From Trichobilharzia szidati (taxonomy: Eukaryota; Platyhelminthes; Trematoda; Strigeidida; Schistosomatidae): DNA of 64,000 nt. The stretch covers positions 7,661,204 through 7,725,203 of the forward strand of contig OX235273.1 in the NCBI GenBank assembly GCA_944472155.2. Direction: 5' to 3'. The notes under the pieces are model-generated. The model was given only the letters and a program-made list of their open reading frames with translations, had not been told where the DNA came from and made no database searches. Positions within the stretch are counted from its first letter, which is position 1. The number at the start of each line of letters is the position of its first letter. The translations under genes were made by a program, and so were the position numbers. Below, one piece after another: positions 21,113 through 32,629 of the stretch.

Positions 21113-21756
21113 ATAAAAATACGATAAGATAATATTTAGAGTTATCCAGTGTCATCGGGAGAGATATCTACTTTAGGTTGAAGGTGAAGGCCACGGGAGG
21201 AAGAGAGAGTGAACAAACCTTTTCTGAACACAGAGGTTGGGTTCGAAATTTCGTTTTATGGCCACTGACTCAAATATGCCTAACAACCGAAGACGTACCA
21301 ACCGAGGGAGTTGAGATGGCACCCTGTATAGAGAATTGTAAAAGCTGAATTTTTTAATCAGTCTTGTGCTCTGTACACACCACTAGGTGTGCTACAGTAT
21401 GGAACTTCTTACTGTCTTCACAACTCCTCTACCTAACTAACCACGTTGGACAATGCATACACAATGTAAATATAACGCCTGATGACAATTTACCGATAAT
21501 ATGTATTCGATTGCTTAAATCCTGTTCTCTAATTTCTCATTGTCAATCGATCCACGATAATCTGTGAGACAAGTAACCTTATTAGTCTGCGTATATGTTG
21601 CGTCTATTGCACATCTGATGTCTGTGTTTGTGTGTGTTAGTGTGTGTCCCCGTGTATTCTGAAGAGGGAAGCTCTGAAATAATCTGCTTCCATTCATTCA
21701 TTCCCAATCGATGTACATCAATCAGTCAGATGTGTATTGATGAGATAAACAGCACT
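21113..21756 (+). mobile_element. Repeat F / PLE non-coding segment, paralogue of 30.5-31.17 kb
   Basis: Inverted match to 30540-31170 along its length. Includes a PLE-type hammerhead remnant at about 21476-21515: CUGAUGA at 21481-21487 but GAUA instead of GAAA. It lacks the SINE-B dimer that sits at 31178 in the paralogue. Confidence 0.6.
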
Positions 21757-23340
21757 AACTATCAAGCTACTAACTTACCTCTTTCAGACGAAATCAACTT
21801 CGTCAAATATGCTGACGACCTGACTGTATCGTTTCCCATTAAGTCTCAGTCAGACTGTTTCAAATTAAATAGCTTCCTGTCGGACATCAGTCAGTGGTAT
21901 AAACTGAATGACCTCATGCTGAATCCCTCAAAATGCCAGACTCCTGACTTCTCCCTTAGGCATAAACGAGATCTACAAACACTAGTAAGCTCTCATGAAG
22001 CCTGTTGCATTGAGGGGACTAAAATTGAAATTAAGTCTAGTGCAAAATACCTCGGTCTAGTTCTATCTTCTATCTATCTTACTTGGACATCTCATATCCT
22101 AACGATTTCTAAAAAAGTGTTCTGTCTAACCTACTACATTAAGAAACTTAGACAATCTGGAATCACCCAACCTCTACTTTCACAATTTGTCAACTCTTGT
22201 ATCTTACCTATTCTACTTTACTGCTCCCCATTAGTCTTCCTGGGCTACTGAAAAAGGACTATACCATCCTGAGAAGGATGTTGAAGGTAGTCAGTAGGAC
22301 TAGTAGTGTAAAACTCAGTCAGCTCGTCACTACATTAGTTGAAAGGCATCTGAATACATGAGAAAAATGGTCTAAAACCATACTCTCCAACCCCCAACAA
22401 CCCCTCTATTCCCAACTCTCGCCTTGTATCTCATCAGGTAGAACCAGAAATCAGTACAAAATAATATATTCTCGTACAACCAGGTACAGGAACTCAACGA
22501 TATCATACTTGGCCCGTGTTCAAAGTAACAGAGACAATGTTAAGCGAGAAACCTATGACTTGCTCTGTTATTAATAGCATAATTTTAGGCTCTTTTATTT
22601 CTCTCTTATTTTGTATTCTATAGTGAACTCCTTCTTAAACATACTTAGCTACCTAAATTATTAACATTGGTTTACTTTTTGTACTTTACTCTATTCCTTC
22701 TTTTGTGTATCCACTGATTCCGACCATATTAGCACTATGAGTAGTACAAAATTGTCCTGTCATTAACCATCATGTAATTATTAGTTTTGTGGTTGTTTTT
22801 TATTTTCTTTATTTTTTTTTCGGCAACATTAACTGACAATCATTGGTTGTGAACGCCATTGTCACCACCTTTAAAATTTTGTATTATGCAGGATTACTCA
22901 CACTACCACTACAAACACCGCATTAGACCTGACAACAAAAGAACAACCCTGAAATGTTATTTTATGATTGTTTAGTGTTGTTTCAACCAAATTAACTGAC
23001 CATCTTGGCGATAAACATTCTTAAATATCATTTCATAACTTCTTGTATGACTATAGTTTTACTGTCACCATGCATAATCATCTCATAGCTTCCACTAACC
23101 AATACTGAGATATTATTTATTATGTTGTTTATTTTCCTTTCTACTTCTTAGTATTTTTTTCGCATTTTTTTTGTCCTTTGTTTTTGTTATTCTTGTTGTC
23201 TTTATATTTATTTATTTGAAATACTCCTTTTAAATGTTTGATAAAATTAGATGCAAATATTGTAGATATATGCTTAAAATTCCACACTGTACCACTATTA
23301 CTGTTTCTGGAATAAAGCAAATTGTTATTATTATTATTAT
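21757..23340 (+). mobile_element. CR1/Jockey-like LINE, 5' truncated, with RT C-terminus
   Basis: From about 21790 the frame encodes INFVKYADDLTVSF (RT motif C, YADD), LNPSKCQ, KYLGLVLSS (motif E) and ILPILLYCSPL. It is open to the stop at 22249-22251, then frameshifts and continues to about 22575 (STISYLARVQ). A 3' UTR of roughly 750 bp ends TTTCTGGAATAAAGC and ATT repeats at 23340. The paralogous locus at 30.53 kb lacks this insertion, so both ends are bracketed. Confidence 0.85.
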
Positions 23341-23770
23341 TAAGCAGTGGTTGACATTTCTATCACATCGACTACAGATGTGATTATTGAAGAACTGAAA
23401 ATGTAGGGACAATAATACACAAAATGAACAACACAAACACAAGCACATCAAGGTTATTTAAGTACACTGACACTAAATGCTGATCATTGACACACAGACA
23501 AATACTCAGATATTATCACCTGTTCAACTGTCATATGACTTCCTAATTAGAGTCTACTATAACCTTCATCTAGTCAGCAGCAGCCTTTATGGCCTTTTTT
23601 GTGAGACCATCAATTCTGTCTAATGATCTGCATTCTTCTAATATAACTTAGTTGGGAGAGAGGGTCTTGTTTCTCACAGCATTATTAATACTAATGAGAA
23701 CCTAATCAGGAAGGGAATTTAATTCGTCTATATGCGTATGACCACACACGCACATATTCTATGTAAATAT
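23341..23770 (+). mobile_element. Repeat F / PLE non-coding segment (continued)
   Basis: Right half of the segment split by the CR1 insertion. Inverted match to about 30070-30535. Confidence 0.6.
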
Positions 23771-23896
23771 CAATATTGATTGTGAGCAAAATAAGAAATC
23801 TCTGTAGGCGTGCTTACGCCTACAAGATCGTTCGGCATGCAACCTCTGTATACTCTGTGTGTGCTGAATCTGTTGGGTATCTGGTGTGTGTTTACA

Positions 23897-23922
23897 TGTG
23901 TGTGTGTGTGTGTGTGTGTGTA
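23897..23922. repeat. (TG)n microsatellite
   Basis: Thirteen TG units. Confidence 0.9.
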
Positions 23923-24239
23923 GTTTAGACAGAATAAGTCTGACAGTGTCTGGTTTTAACCGAAATAACATACAACATTGAAGAGATCTCTGCTGATGAC
24001 ACGTCGTATTAATTGAATATAGGGTCACAGGACAATAACAATAATAATAATAATATTATTATTATTGGCAAGGTTAAACGGCCAAGTTAAACTTTAAGCA
24101 CCACTGACTACTGCCAATGGAGTGCGACCGCACTAATGACCTTGAAATGCTCACTGAGCAAGTTAGTGAAACCTGGCAAATAATGTTGCCATGATCGATA
24201 AAATATGCTAATCGAAGTTTTATGCTATTAAATGGGATA

Positions 24240-24425
24240 TCTGGCAAGTTTCAGCTTAGGTTTGGGAAAGACTAAGGTACCCTTAGAGCCAAGGACAAGT
24301 TAGGGTTAGGTTAATCTAACATGGGCGACATTAGGGTTGGTTCGAGTTAGATTACAGTTAGTTTAGGGATTTTTTCACTTTAGGGTTAGGGTCAGGATAG
24401 ATTAAGGTTAATGTTGAGGTTAGAA
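24240..24425. repeat. Degenerate telomere-like TTAGGG tract
   Basis: Repeated TTAGGGTTAG, TTAGGGTTGG and GGTTAGGGTC motifs with irregular spacing. Interstitial. Confidence 0.6.
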
Positions 24426-24474
24426 GACCTAAATAATTACATGCATAGAATGTGGTTAAATTACTCTGTTGATA

Positions 24475-24659
24475 TAAGAATAGAACTTGTGCACTGTGGA
24501 GACAGAGTATAATTCCATTGTGGGTAAAGTTTATTCTGATAAAGTCTAACAGTAATACTTACTGATGACCACATTTCGAGCCGGATTTATTGCTCAGTAA
24601 ATATTACTGTATAACACTGTGAAACTTTATCAAAATACATTTTACCCACAATGGAATTA
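24475..24659. mobile_element. PLE 3'-end head-to-head dimer with 13-bp target duplication
   Basis: Reverse arm (long, from TATAAGAATAG) and forward arm (short, ending at GGAATTA) of the PLE 3' terminus form a hairpin of about 185 bp. Flanked by TACTCTGTTGATA at 24462-24474 and 24660-24672; up to two of these bases could belong to the element. Same long/short-arm structure as the SINE dimers. Confidence 0.75.
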
Positions 24660-24877
24660 TACTCTGTTGATACTCCAAACTAAAACCGATAGCTATTTAT
24701 ATCACATGTGAGAGGAAGGTATCCTCTGTAACACGTTTCTACAGTTTTTAAGCATTGTTTCATAAATATATGTATTCCGTAGAGAAAAATGCCTCCTTCA
24801 CGTGATTGGTGCGTTCGAGGTCGCGTTCGCTGATTGGTAGTTAGTGGTGCTTAAAGTTTAACTTTGCCGGTTAAACA

Positions 24878-25440
24878 ATAGCGTCCCAAGAGATGTGAGT
24901 GCACAAGTGTCCTTGAACCGATTAATCATAAAAGTGAGGAATTTTTGCACAAAAAATGACGTAGATTTACAAGGAAATGCCTGAAAACACATTAAACAGG
25001 GTATCATTCTCTGACAGGACTTAAAAATATGTTCCAGTTATAATGAGTAGCATCAGTTGCTAGGTTAGACTAGTTTCGCTACATGTATTCACCGAGGTGA
25101 CGACAGATGACCTGTTTTTGTGAATTGTTTATCTCTCTTATCCAGTTGTGCAGTCTTCCCCAAAAGCCCTCGGTTGAATCACTATGGTTCTCAGTAAAAG
25201 GTTCGACAACTACTTACCGGGGAAATGTGAATAATAAAACAAATTCAAGCAAATGACATCAACTATAAATCTATTCCTAATTGTAACCCTTACTTTAGTC
25301 CTGACCTTAACCCTAAACTTAACACTCACCCTAATTATAACCCTTATCCTAACCGTAAACCTAACCTTAATGCTAATATATGTGTAAATCTTGGGCACTG
25401 GTGTGGTAGTAAATAATTCCATATTAGTTTGTATATTAGA
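24878..25440. other. No gene; second telomere-like tract
   Basis: 25280-25376 has irregular CCCTAA-type repeats (TAACCCTAAAC, CACCCTAATT, TATCCTAACC). The rest is unassigned. Confidence 0.5.
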
Positions 25441-25520
25441 TGTATCACATAGTGAGTGAAACAGTATTATTTAATGGATGATACAGTTTCGATCACATTG
25501 TTCATAATCATAGCAATTAT
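25441..25520 (-). mobile_element. PLE 3' UTR, left flank of the large inverted element
   Basis: GTGAAACAGTATTATT and GTTCATAATCATA match the PLE-A 3' UTR at 54.6 kb. The same PLE appears to resume at 30036 (ACTTCGAAACTC), so the block 25521-30025 is inserted in it. Confidence 0.6.
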
Positions 25521-25753
25521 AACAAGACATGTAAGCGAACAATATCGTCGTTTTCAATGAGATCTTCTTCAAGCGTTACGCCAATTTATATATATATATA
25601 TATTAAAGAACTTAACCAATGACGGTGATTTTGTGGATCAAATAATCATAATAATAATGTGGTAAATGTTTTGAACGTAGTTAATAACGATGATTATAAT
25701 GATAACAAAATAATGATCATAAGGTTTATGCAAGTTGCGATAAGAATAACGAG

Positions 25754-25755
<2 letters not shown>

Positions 25756-25799
<44 letters not shown>

Positions 25800-27101
25800 G
25801 CTTTATTCCAAACAGTATTTGTGGTACAGGTATGGAATTTTCAGCGTTCATTACAATATTGCAACTAATTACCTTATAAATTTTATAAGGATTTAAAAAT
25901 ATAAAGTAACAACAACAAAAGAAAAAGAGAAATAAAAGAAATAAAAAAGAACAGCATTGCATTCACATATTTAAACAATGCACCACAGGATATGATATAT
26001 AAAATTAGTCTGTAATAGAATATATGAGCAACAATATAATAGTAACAAAGAAAGGAGAACAAAAGTTAATGGGAACTATTTGTTAGAGTGCCGCAGTAAG
26101 TTGATCGTGTCATGCCTAACAGTTTTCTCATCACATAACAGCTGTGCCAGATAAGGTATTGTGGAGATTTTATACTTGGTAGGCCTGGCATATAGCTTCC
26201 TATAGTTGCTTCTAGTTCTGCCAGATGAAATGCAAGGAGAGAGCTGTGTATAGAGACGGTGTTCGGGGTCTGACAATATAGAATTCGCTAGTTTCTTACA
26301 TGACATTATATGTCTATCCACAATTGTGTTAACCAGTTGGTTTAACGAAATCCCACTTCCCCTACTAACAGCTTTTAGTGCCCTATGCAGCGATGCAAAG
26401 TCTTTCTTAAGTAGTCCAGGGAAGATTAATGGGGAGCAGTAAAGAGGGATGGGTAGAATACAGGAATTGACACACTGAGAAAGCAAAGACTGCTTTATAC
26501 CAGACTGCCTTAACTTCCTAACGTAGAACGTTAAGCGAAACATCTTTCTAGTCACTAGCAAGATGTGAGAGGACCAGGAAAGATCGGATGAAATACTCAG
26601 TCCAAGGTACTTGACATTAGATGTAGTTTCAACCTCTATGCCGTCAATGATAGTGGGACCATGTGAGCTAGCTAGTTGTTGTAAGTCACGTTTTCGTCTG
26701 AAAGTAAAATTTACTGCCTGACATTTAGACGGATTTATCTTAAGACCGTTTGAAGAGGACCACTGACTAATTTCCGAGAGAAAGTTACTTAATATGGAAC
26801 AGTCTGACTGAGAGTTGACAGGCATGGAGACAGAGAGGTCATCAGCGTACTTGACAAAAGTTGCTACATCAGAATGGGGCAAGTCATGTAAGAAAAAAGA
26901 AAACAGAAAAGGAGAAAGAACAGCACCTTGAGGAACACCAGCTAAAGTAAGTGAGGTAGTGGAGGACTTTCCATTGTAGACAGTGTACTGCTTCCTATCA
27001 GAAAAATAGAAATGGAACCACTTATTCATCCAGCTCTCACTCTGTGTTGCAGCAAGCTTACTTAACAAGAGAGACCTAGGAACAGAGTCAAATGCAGATG
27101 T
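25756..27101 (-). mobile_element. CR1/Jockey-like LINE, 5' truncated, nearly intact RT end
   Basis: Minus-strand LINE beginning at RT motif A near 27100 and ending in a 44-bp AAT tract (25756-25799). The locus without it is seen inverted at 28640-28790. Relatively young: a single long frame remains. Confidence 0.85.
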
Positions 27102-27131
27102 GTAGTGAGTGATATGTGTATATCTAGACAA
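26076..27131 (-). pseudogene. CR1-type reverse transcriptase, C-terminal part (351 codons)
   Basis: Reads from the Met at 27131. Motif A SAFDSVP (about residues 12-18), motif B GVPQGAVLSP (about 65-74), motif C FVKYADDL (about 91-98, catalytic Asp-Asp present), motif E VKYLGLSISSDLSW (about 173-186), then the conserved LRQSGI and ILPIPLYCSPL tail. The first ten or so residues come from flanking host DNA, so the start is artificial. The N-terminal RT and the endonuclease are missing. It would have copied LINE RNA at the target site when complete. No frameshift within the part kept. Confidence 0.85.
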
Positions 27132-27162
27132 TTCAATAAATAAATTAGGTCAGATCTTAAAA

Positions 27163-27983
27163 TTTGATAGTGTGGAAAATTCCCATATTATTAATTAAAA
27201 GTCAATCTGAACGAAGAATATTCTTTTCAATAATTTCTCTTCAGGTTCTTACAATTATAAAATATAATATTTGTTGTCGTTACAATAAAGGCCAGTTATG
27301 CTGCAGATACATTTTTTAACGTAGAATAACAGATTAGTTATGGGGTGTCAAAATAAATAGTCGTATTTGAGTGTGACAAACGTGCTAGTAGGCTGAAATC
27401 GAATACAAAATATTGTAAAACGGGAGACAATGGTGATTAATCATAAAAGATTTGTAGAGAGTGGGGTAGGGAAATTGACAAGTCAGTTCAAGGTTATAAA
27501 GGTGTCAGGTGAGTGGCTAGTACAAAGTGGTCTGTGTTAAACAGGAGATAGTAAGACTGCAATGGGAGGTTCACAATGAGGTAACGATTATGTGAAATGA
27601 AACAGGTAGAGGCATATATCGAGAAAAGAGATAATATCACTAATAATAAGTTCGGATAGTATAAACGAAAAATTCGATAGTATTGAGAGAATGTTTGTAT
27701 GAAGGGCATAAATTATGACGAATAATAATATTAATAATTGTAATAATAATATTTGTAATAATAAGCAAAGGAAAAAAAGTCAAGAGGGTTAAGGAGAAGG
27801 AGCACTCTTGGTGAGAAGAAGAATCATCAATCCAAGTTTGGCCATGGTAGGAACAGCGTCTGGACGTGTTCTCTTTGGATACAAAGCTCCGGTTTGGTCG
27901 ATCTTATTGCAACAGCTTCAGCTATGTGTAGAAGACGTAAGCGAACTGTAAGTGATAACGACTTCGGGATTCGGTATATAACC
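27163..27983 (-). mobile_element. PLE 3' fragment inserted in the left arm
   Basis: 27800-27970 on the minus strand encodes KPELCIQREHVQTLFLPWPN, the PLE C-terminus, followed by 3' UTR toward 27163. Flanked by CTTAAAA at 27156-27162 and 27984-27990. Absent from the corresponding place in the right arm (about 28650). Confidence 0.7.
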
Positions 27984-27984
27984 C

Positions 27985-28650
27985 TTAAAAGTTACGTAGG
28001 TGATGTGGACAGATAATCAGAGTTTAAATAAATATCATAAAAGTACTAAGGAAATGGAAAATAAGAAAGGATGGGAGGGTTATGAATAGAATTCACCTAG
28101 GCCAAGGGAGAGACAAAGGTAGAACAAACTTCTTGTGTATGGAAAGACCAGGATTGTTCTCTCGAATTCCCCTGACTTCCGCTATGTGTTTAACAGGCGG
28201 GTTCGAATTCCGTTCAAAAGGCTCGATGCAATGCGATAGATAACTTCGAAGGCACTATTTTTGTCCACTTGGTGACCGCTATCATCAATCAAATAAGCCA
28301 AAATAGAACTTCTTATAGATTTTATTTGACCATTTCCAAACCATGAAGGAAGATGCTCATTAATGCGTTTGTTAAGCTGTCTACTGGACAGACGATGTAC
28401 TTTTCAAACAGAATTTGAACCCGCCTTTTACACATAAACGAAGCTATGGGAATTAATTAGGGCGGATAATCCTTCGCATACAACAAAAGGAGTTATTGCT
28501 ACCTTTGTCTCTCCCTTGCTTGCCTAGGTGAATTCTATCCAAAACCATCCCACCCTTTCTCATTTTCCATTTCCTTCGTACTTTTATGATATTTATTTAA
28601 ACTCGGATTATCTGTCCACTTCACCTACCTTTAGTTTTACGTGGCTTTAA
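27985..28650. mobile_element. PLE inverted core
   Basis: The reverse arm encodes a RINEHLPSWFGNG stretch, LIDDSGHQVD and FEVIYRIA (28160-28390). The forward arm repeats the 3' part at 28420-28650 (TACCTTTGTCTCTCCCTTG, TTTATGATATTTATTTAAAC). Head-to-head with tails outward. Confidence 0.7.
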
Positions 28651-28789
28651 AGATTTTACCTAATTTATTTATTGAATTGAATTGTCTACATATACACATA
28701 TCACTCACTACCTTCGGTAGTCTTATCGCCACCTGCATAAACCTTATTATCAATATTTTGTTATCATTATAATCAAAGTTGATTCCTAA

Positions 28790-29752
28790 TTGTGGTGGAC
28801 TGGATTATGCGTCAGACAGTGGGAAACTAGAAGACAGGGATATCCTGGACCGACGTGAATAATCTAGAAGACCTGGATTTCGCGCATGGATGACTTATGT
28901 TTGACGTCACACAAAATCGAAGACTTACAAGCGAAAACCGACAAACTGGTCGAAGAAGTAGCAAAGACAGGACTCCAGGTGATGAACATAGACAAGACGG
29001 AGGTTATGAAAAGTAACCAACCAACCAACAACAACAGCAACATCCAGCCCCAATCACCATCAACGGGAGGGATTTGAAAGAGGTTACTTCATTCACTTAT
29101 CTAGGTAGGGAGCATTGTCTCAACTACAGGCACATGGAAAGGACGAGGATGTCAAATCGAGACGAGAATCGGGAAGGCGAGAAACACATTCACCAACCTG
29201 AAAGCAATCTGGAAATCTTCGTCACTCAACTCAGCATCAACAACAGAATGATTCGGATTTTCAATACAAACGTCAAGTCAGTCAGTTCTTCTATACGGAT
29301 GGATCAGAAACTTGGCGACGGGTCACAAAGAATATTTCCAACAGCCTGTTGTAGACCTTTATCAACAACTAACTGTCTTCGCTCTATACTATTGAAGATC
29401 AGATGGCCGGCCGGAAAGAATCACCAACAAGAAACTATGGGAACAAACAAAACAAGAAGCAATCGCCCAACAAATATGCAGGAGAAAGTGGAGATGGATT
29501 GGACACTCACTGGCTGAGGAGGCCGCTGGGTGACATCGCGTGTCAGGCCAATGCTCGAGTGGAACCCGAAATGGAAGCGGCGAGTGGGACGTCAGTGCAA
29601 GTGTGACATGGAGGAGATCGTGTGAAGAGGAGCTGAAACAGTATGGACTAAGATGGATGCAGGTGAAAAGTACAGCAGAAGACAGAAGCAAGTGGAGACG
29701 TGTAGTTGAAGCCCGATGTTCCACTAGGAACCCAAGGGAACAATAATAATAT
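28790..29752 (+). mobile_element. RTE-like LINE, 5' truncated
   Basis: Frames include SHKIEDLQAKTDKL, DLKEVTSFTYLG, IFNTNVKSV, RRKWRWIGHSLA-like, GDIACQ-like and RSKWRRVVEARCSTRNPRE. AAT tail at 29740-29752. It splits the right arm of the inverted PLE. The 3' 430 bp is nearly identical to 44274-44706. Confidence 0.8.
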
Positions 29753-29795
29753 AATAAATAATCATCGTTATTAACTACGTTTCTAAACATTTACC

Positions 29796-29796
29796 A

Positions 29797-29872
<76 letters not shown>

Positions 29873-29873
29873 T
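29796..29873. repeat. (ATT)n microsatellite
   Basis: About 25 ATT units, much longer than at the mirror position near 25650. Confidence 0.95.
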
Positions 29874-30025
29874 GATCCATTAAATTACCGTCATTGGTTA
29901 AAATTTTTATAATTAAATCTATGTACACTAGAGTTAAGCCTGAGGAAGATCTAATTGAAAGCGACGATATTGTTCGCTTACATGCGTCTTGCTCTAATAT
30001 TATTAATAATGGGAATATTTAAAGA

Positions 30026-31167
30026 CATCAGTTATCATCACGCGACTTCGAAACTCTAGTTTTATAGTCTTCTTTGTTCTCACACACAGAATATGTGCCT
30101 GTGTGTGGTAATAAATAATATAGACGAGTTAAATTAGCTTCCTAATTAGGTTGTCATTAGTATTAATAATACTGTGAGAAACAAGACCGTCTCTCATCTG
30201 AGTTATAATATTGGAAGAATGCAGATCATTAGACAGAATTGATGGTCTCATACACGGCCATAAAGGCTGCTGCTAACTAGATGAAGGTTGGTAGACTCTA
30301 ATTAGGAAGTCATATGACAGTTGAACAGATGATAATATCTGAGTATTTGTCTGTGTGTCAATGATCAGCATTTAGTGTCAGTGTACTTAAATAACCTTGA
30401 CGTGCTTGTTATGGTGTGTGTGCGTGTTTTTGATTCCGTACTATTTGAAGACTGTAACTCCCACATTTCCAGTTCTTCATTGATCAAATCTGTAGTCGAT
30501 CAGATTGAAATGTAAACAACCACTACTTGACATTTAGTTGGTGCTGTTTATCTCATCAATACACATCTGATTGATTGGTGTACATCGATTGGGAATGAAT
30601 GAATGGAAGCAGATTATTATTTCAGAGCTTCCCTCTTCAGAATACACGGCGACACACACTAACACACACACACATACACACACGAGATGTACAATAGACG
30701 CAAGATATACACAGAATAATAAGGTTACATGTCACACAGATTATCGTGGATCGATTGACAGTTAGAAGTTGGAGAACAGGATTTATGCAAGCGAATACAT
30801 ATTTTCGGTAAATTGTCATCAGGCGTTGTATTTACATTGGCCAAGCATTCATTGTCCATCGTGGTTAGTTAGGTAGAGGAGTTGTGAAGTCGGTCAGAAG
30901 TTCTATACTGTCGCACGTAGTGGTGTGTACGCAGGACAAGATTGATAAAAAATTCAGGTTTTACAATTCTCTATACAGGGTCCCATCTCAACTCCCTAGG
31001 TTGGTACGTCTTTGATTTTTAGGCATAGCTGAGGAAGTCCCTACAATGATTTTCCGACCCATTCTCCATGTTCAGATGAAATATGTTCAATCTTTGTCCC
31101 CCACTTGACCTTCAATTTCTACCTACAGTAGTTATCTCTCCCGGTGACACCGGATAAGTGTGAATAT
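30026..31167 (-). mobile_element. PLE non-coding segment / repeat F
   Basis: 30036-30090 is PLE-A 3' sequence (ACTTCGAAACTC). 30100-31167 is the inverted paralogue of 21113-21756 plus 23341-23770. It lacks the CR1 of that locus. Contains a PLE-type hammerhead at 30785-30829. Confidence 0.6.
30785..30829 (-). ncRNA. PLE-type hammerhead motif
   Basis: Minus strand: CUGAUGA, a nine-base poorly paired stem II region, GAAA, then AAUA UG UAUU as stem III, C, and GCUUGC that can pair in part with the upstream AACGC. Hammerheads are known in PLE terminal repeats. Stem II is weak, so activity is doubtful. Confidence 0.45.
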
Positions 31168-31177
31168 TATCTTATTA

Positions 31178-31769
31178 TATTGGATGGTTGGAGGCAATCG
31201 GCAGGAAGCCTTGGACCTAGGTTTCCTGCTAGTTGGCACTCGTCAACAAGGCGTATCTGCAACCTTGATGGAACTTCTGTCCCTTCTGAGATTTGAACCC
31301 GCGTCACCCAGTGAGTCCTGCAGTCAGAGATATTACCACTGAGCTATCCGGGTCGGCTCGCCATTGACCTCCTGTCGGACTGTAGTGGATACTTTGATTT
31401 GACACTAGTAACTAGTGTGATGCGTCTAGTCCTCTCTTTGGTGCTGAGGTCAATCGCGAGCCCAAATAGCTCAGTGGTAACATCTCTGACTGCAGGACTC
31501 ACTGGGTGACGCGGGTTCGAATCTCAGAAGGGACAGGAGTTCCATCAAGGTTGCAGATACGCCTTGCTGAAGAGTGCCAACTAGCAGGAAACCTAGGTCC
31601 AAGGCTTCCTGCCGATTGCCTCCAACCATCCAATATCATCACAAACAATGTACACGGTGATGGCGAGCTACCTAGAATGGTGGCCACATTACAACCTGAC
31701 TGATAGAATTCAGTCTGCACCAAAGAGAGGACTAGACGCATCACACTAGTTACTAGTGTCAAATCAAAA
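31178..31769. mobile_element. SINE-B head-to-head dimer with 10-bp target duplication
   Basis: Reverse arm from 31178 (short end at CATCCAATA) through a tRNA-like head. Forward arm from about 31455 (TAGCTCAGTGGTAAC, GGGTTCGAATCTC) to the long end AGTGTCAAATCAAAA. Flanked by TATCTTATTA at 31168-31177 and 31770-31779. The paralogue at about 21.12-21.15 kb retains the empty site. Confidence 0.9.
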
Positions 31770-31803
31770 TATCTTATTACATTTTTATATTATTTTTATT
31801 TGT

Positions 31804-32445
31804 TTGACCAGGTATTGATATCAGTTAGAGAATAATTGAAACCAGCTGGGAGTACTGGACAGTTAGCTATTTCACCTTAGTATTTTGGGAATCGTCGGCA
31901 ATACGCACCCACCACCAGAGTTCGAGCCCAGAACCTTCCAATTACAAGGCAAGTTCGTTTACTATTAAGCCACTGGGACCCGATTCAAAACAAATCTAAT
32001 CCTTACAAATCAACTCTTGAACATTAATCTGATGCTCACCAGTGACTTGCTACTGGACAGAGTTTCCTGGGGTTCTGGTAAGAAATCGTGAGCAGTGAGG
32101 TTCATCCAGTTGGGAGTGAGGATGGAGTTCCCACCGGTGACATTGGTTGGTGCCAGTCGCGTCAAAATCACGAATTGTTAGAAGTTATAATTCATAGGTT
32201 GGCCATAGAAGAATCGTGTCCGCCAGTTGTTGAAAGGTATACGAGCTTGCCTTGTAACTGGAAGATTCTGGATTCGAACCCTGTAGGCGGGTACGTACTG
32301 CCGATGATTCATAAACTAGGATGAAACACCTGGCTGTCCAGTACTCCTTATCGATTTTCAATAATTCTGTAACTGATATCAATCCGTGGTCAAAATCATA
32401 AAAACCATTCTATTCCTTACAAACCAACTCTTGAAAATTATTTTA
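31804..32445. mobile_element. HH-SINE head-to-head dimer
   Basis: Reverse arm: short tail, hammerhead, head ending GGGACCCGATTC at about 31985. Forward arm: starts in the tail (TAATCCTTACAAA), then spacer, head (32205-32290), hammerhead remnant and long tail. TTTTATTTGT at 31794-31803 and 32446-32455 may be the target duplication, but it is low-complexity. Confidence 0.75.
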
Positions 32446-32629
32446 TTTTATTTGTATACACATTCTACCTATACACTCACCTTTGCCTAGATTATATAAA
32501 CACTTGAATGAACTTGTCCTTGCTATTATTATTATTACCTTGATTGTCGTCCACTAATTCAAATCCCTGAACTCTAATCCTATGTTTCACTGTCCACATT
32601 AATTCAAATATCTATGCTCACACGCTCAT
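32446..32629. other. No gene seen
   Basis: AT-rich, possibly upstream PLE sequence. Confidence 0.4.

Larger units (their letters stand above)
24067..24877. mobile_element. Candidate TIR (MITE-like) element
   Basis: About 40 bp at 24071-24110 (AAGTTAAACTTTAAGCACCA) recur inverted at 24838-24877 with a few mismatches, and similarity extends further inward. The interior has degenerate TTAGGG-like sequence and a nested PLE 3'-end dimer. No transposase. No clear target duplication seen. Confidence 0.4.
25521..30025. mobile_element. Large inverted-repeat PLE element with nested insertions
   Basis: Left arm 25521 to about 28384 and right arm about 28385-30025 are inverted copies. 25530-25740 mirrors 29755-29990, 27102-27160 mirrors 28650-28710, and 27985-28210 mirrors 28420-28650. 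The symmetry is broken by a CR1 (25756-27101) and a PLE fragment (27163-27983) in the left arm and an RTE (28790-29752) in the right. The centre has PLE C-terminal coding. Candidate flanking duplication CATAGCAATTAT (25509) versus CATCAGTTAT (30026) is imperfect. Confidence 0.65.

Noticed and set aside
24240..25376. True telomere end
   Set aside because: Motifs are irregular, internal, and in two orientations.
29389..29790. 133-codon minus-strand ORF (also at 44315-44749)
   Set aside because: Antisense of the RTE 3' coding end. It recurs only because the RTE copies are nearly identical.
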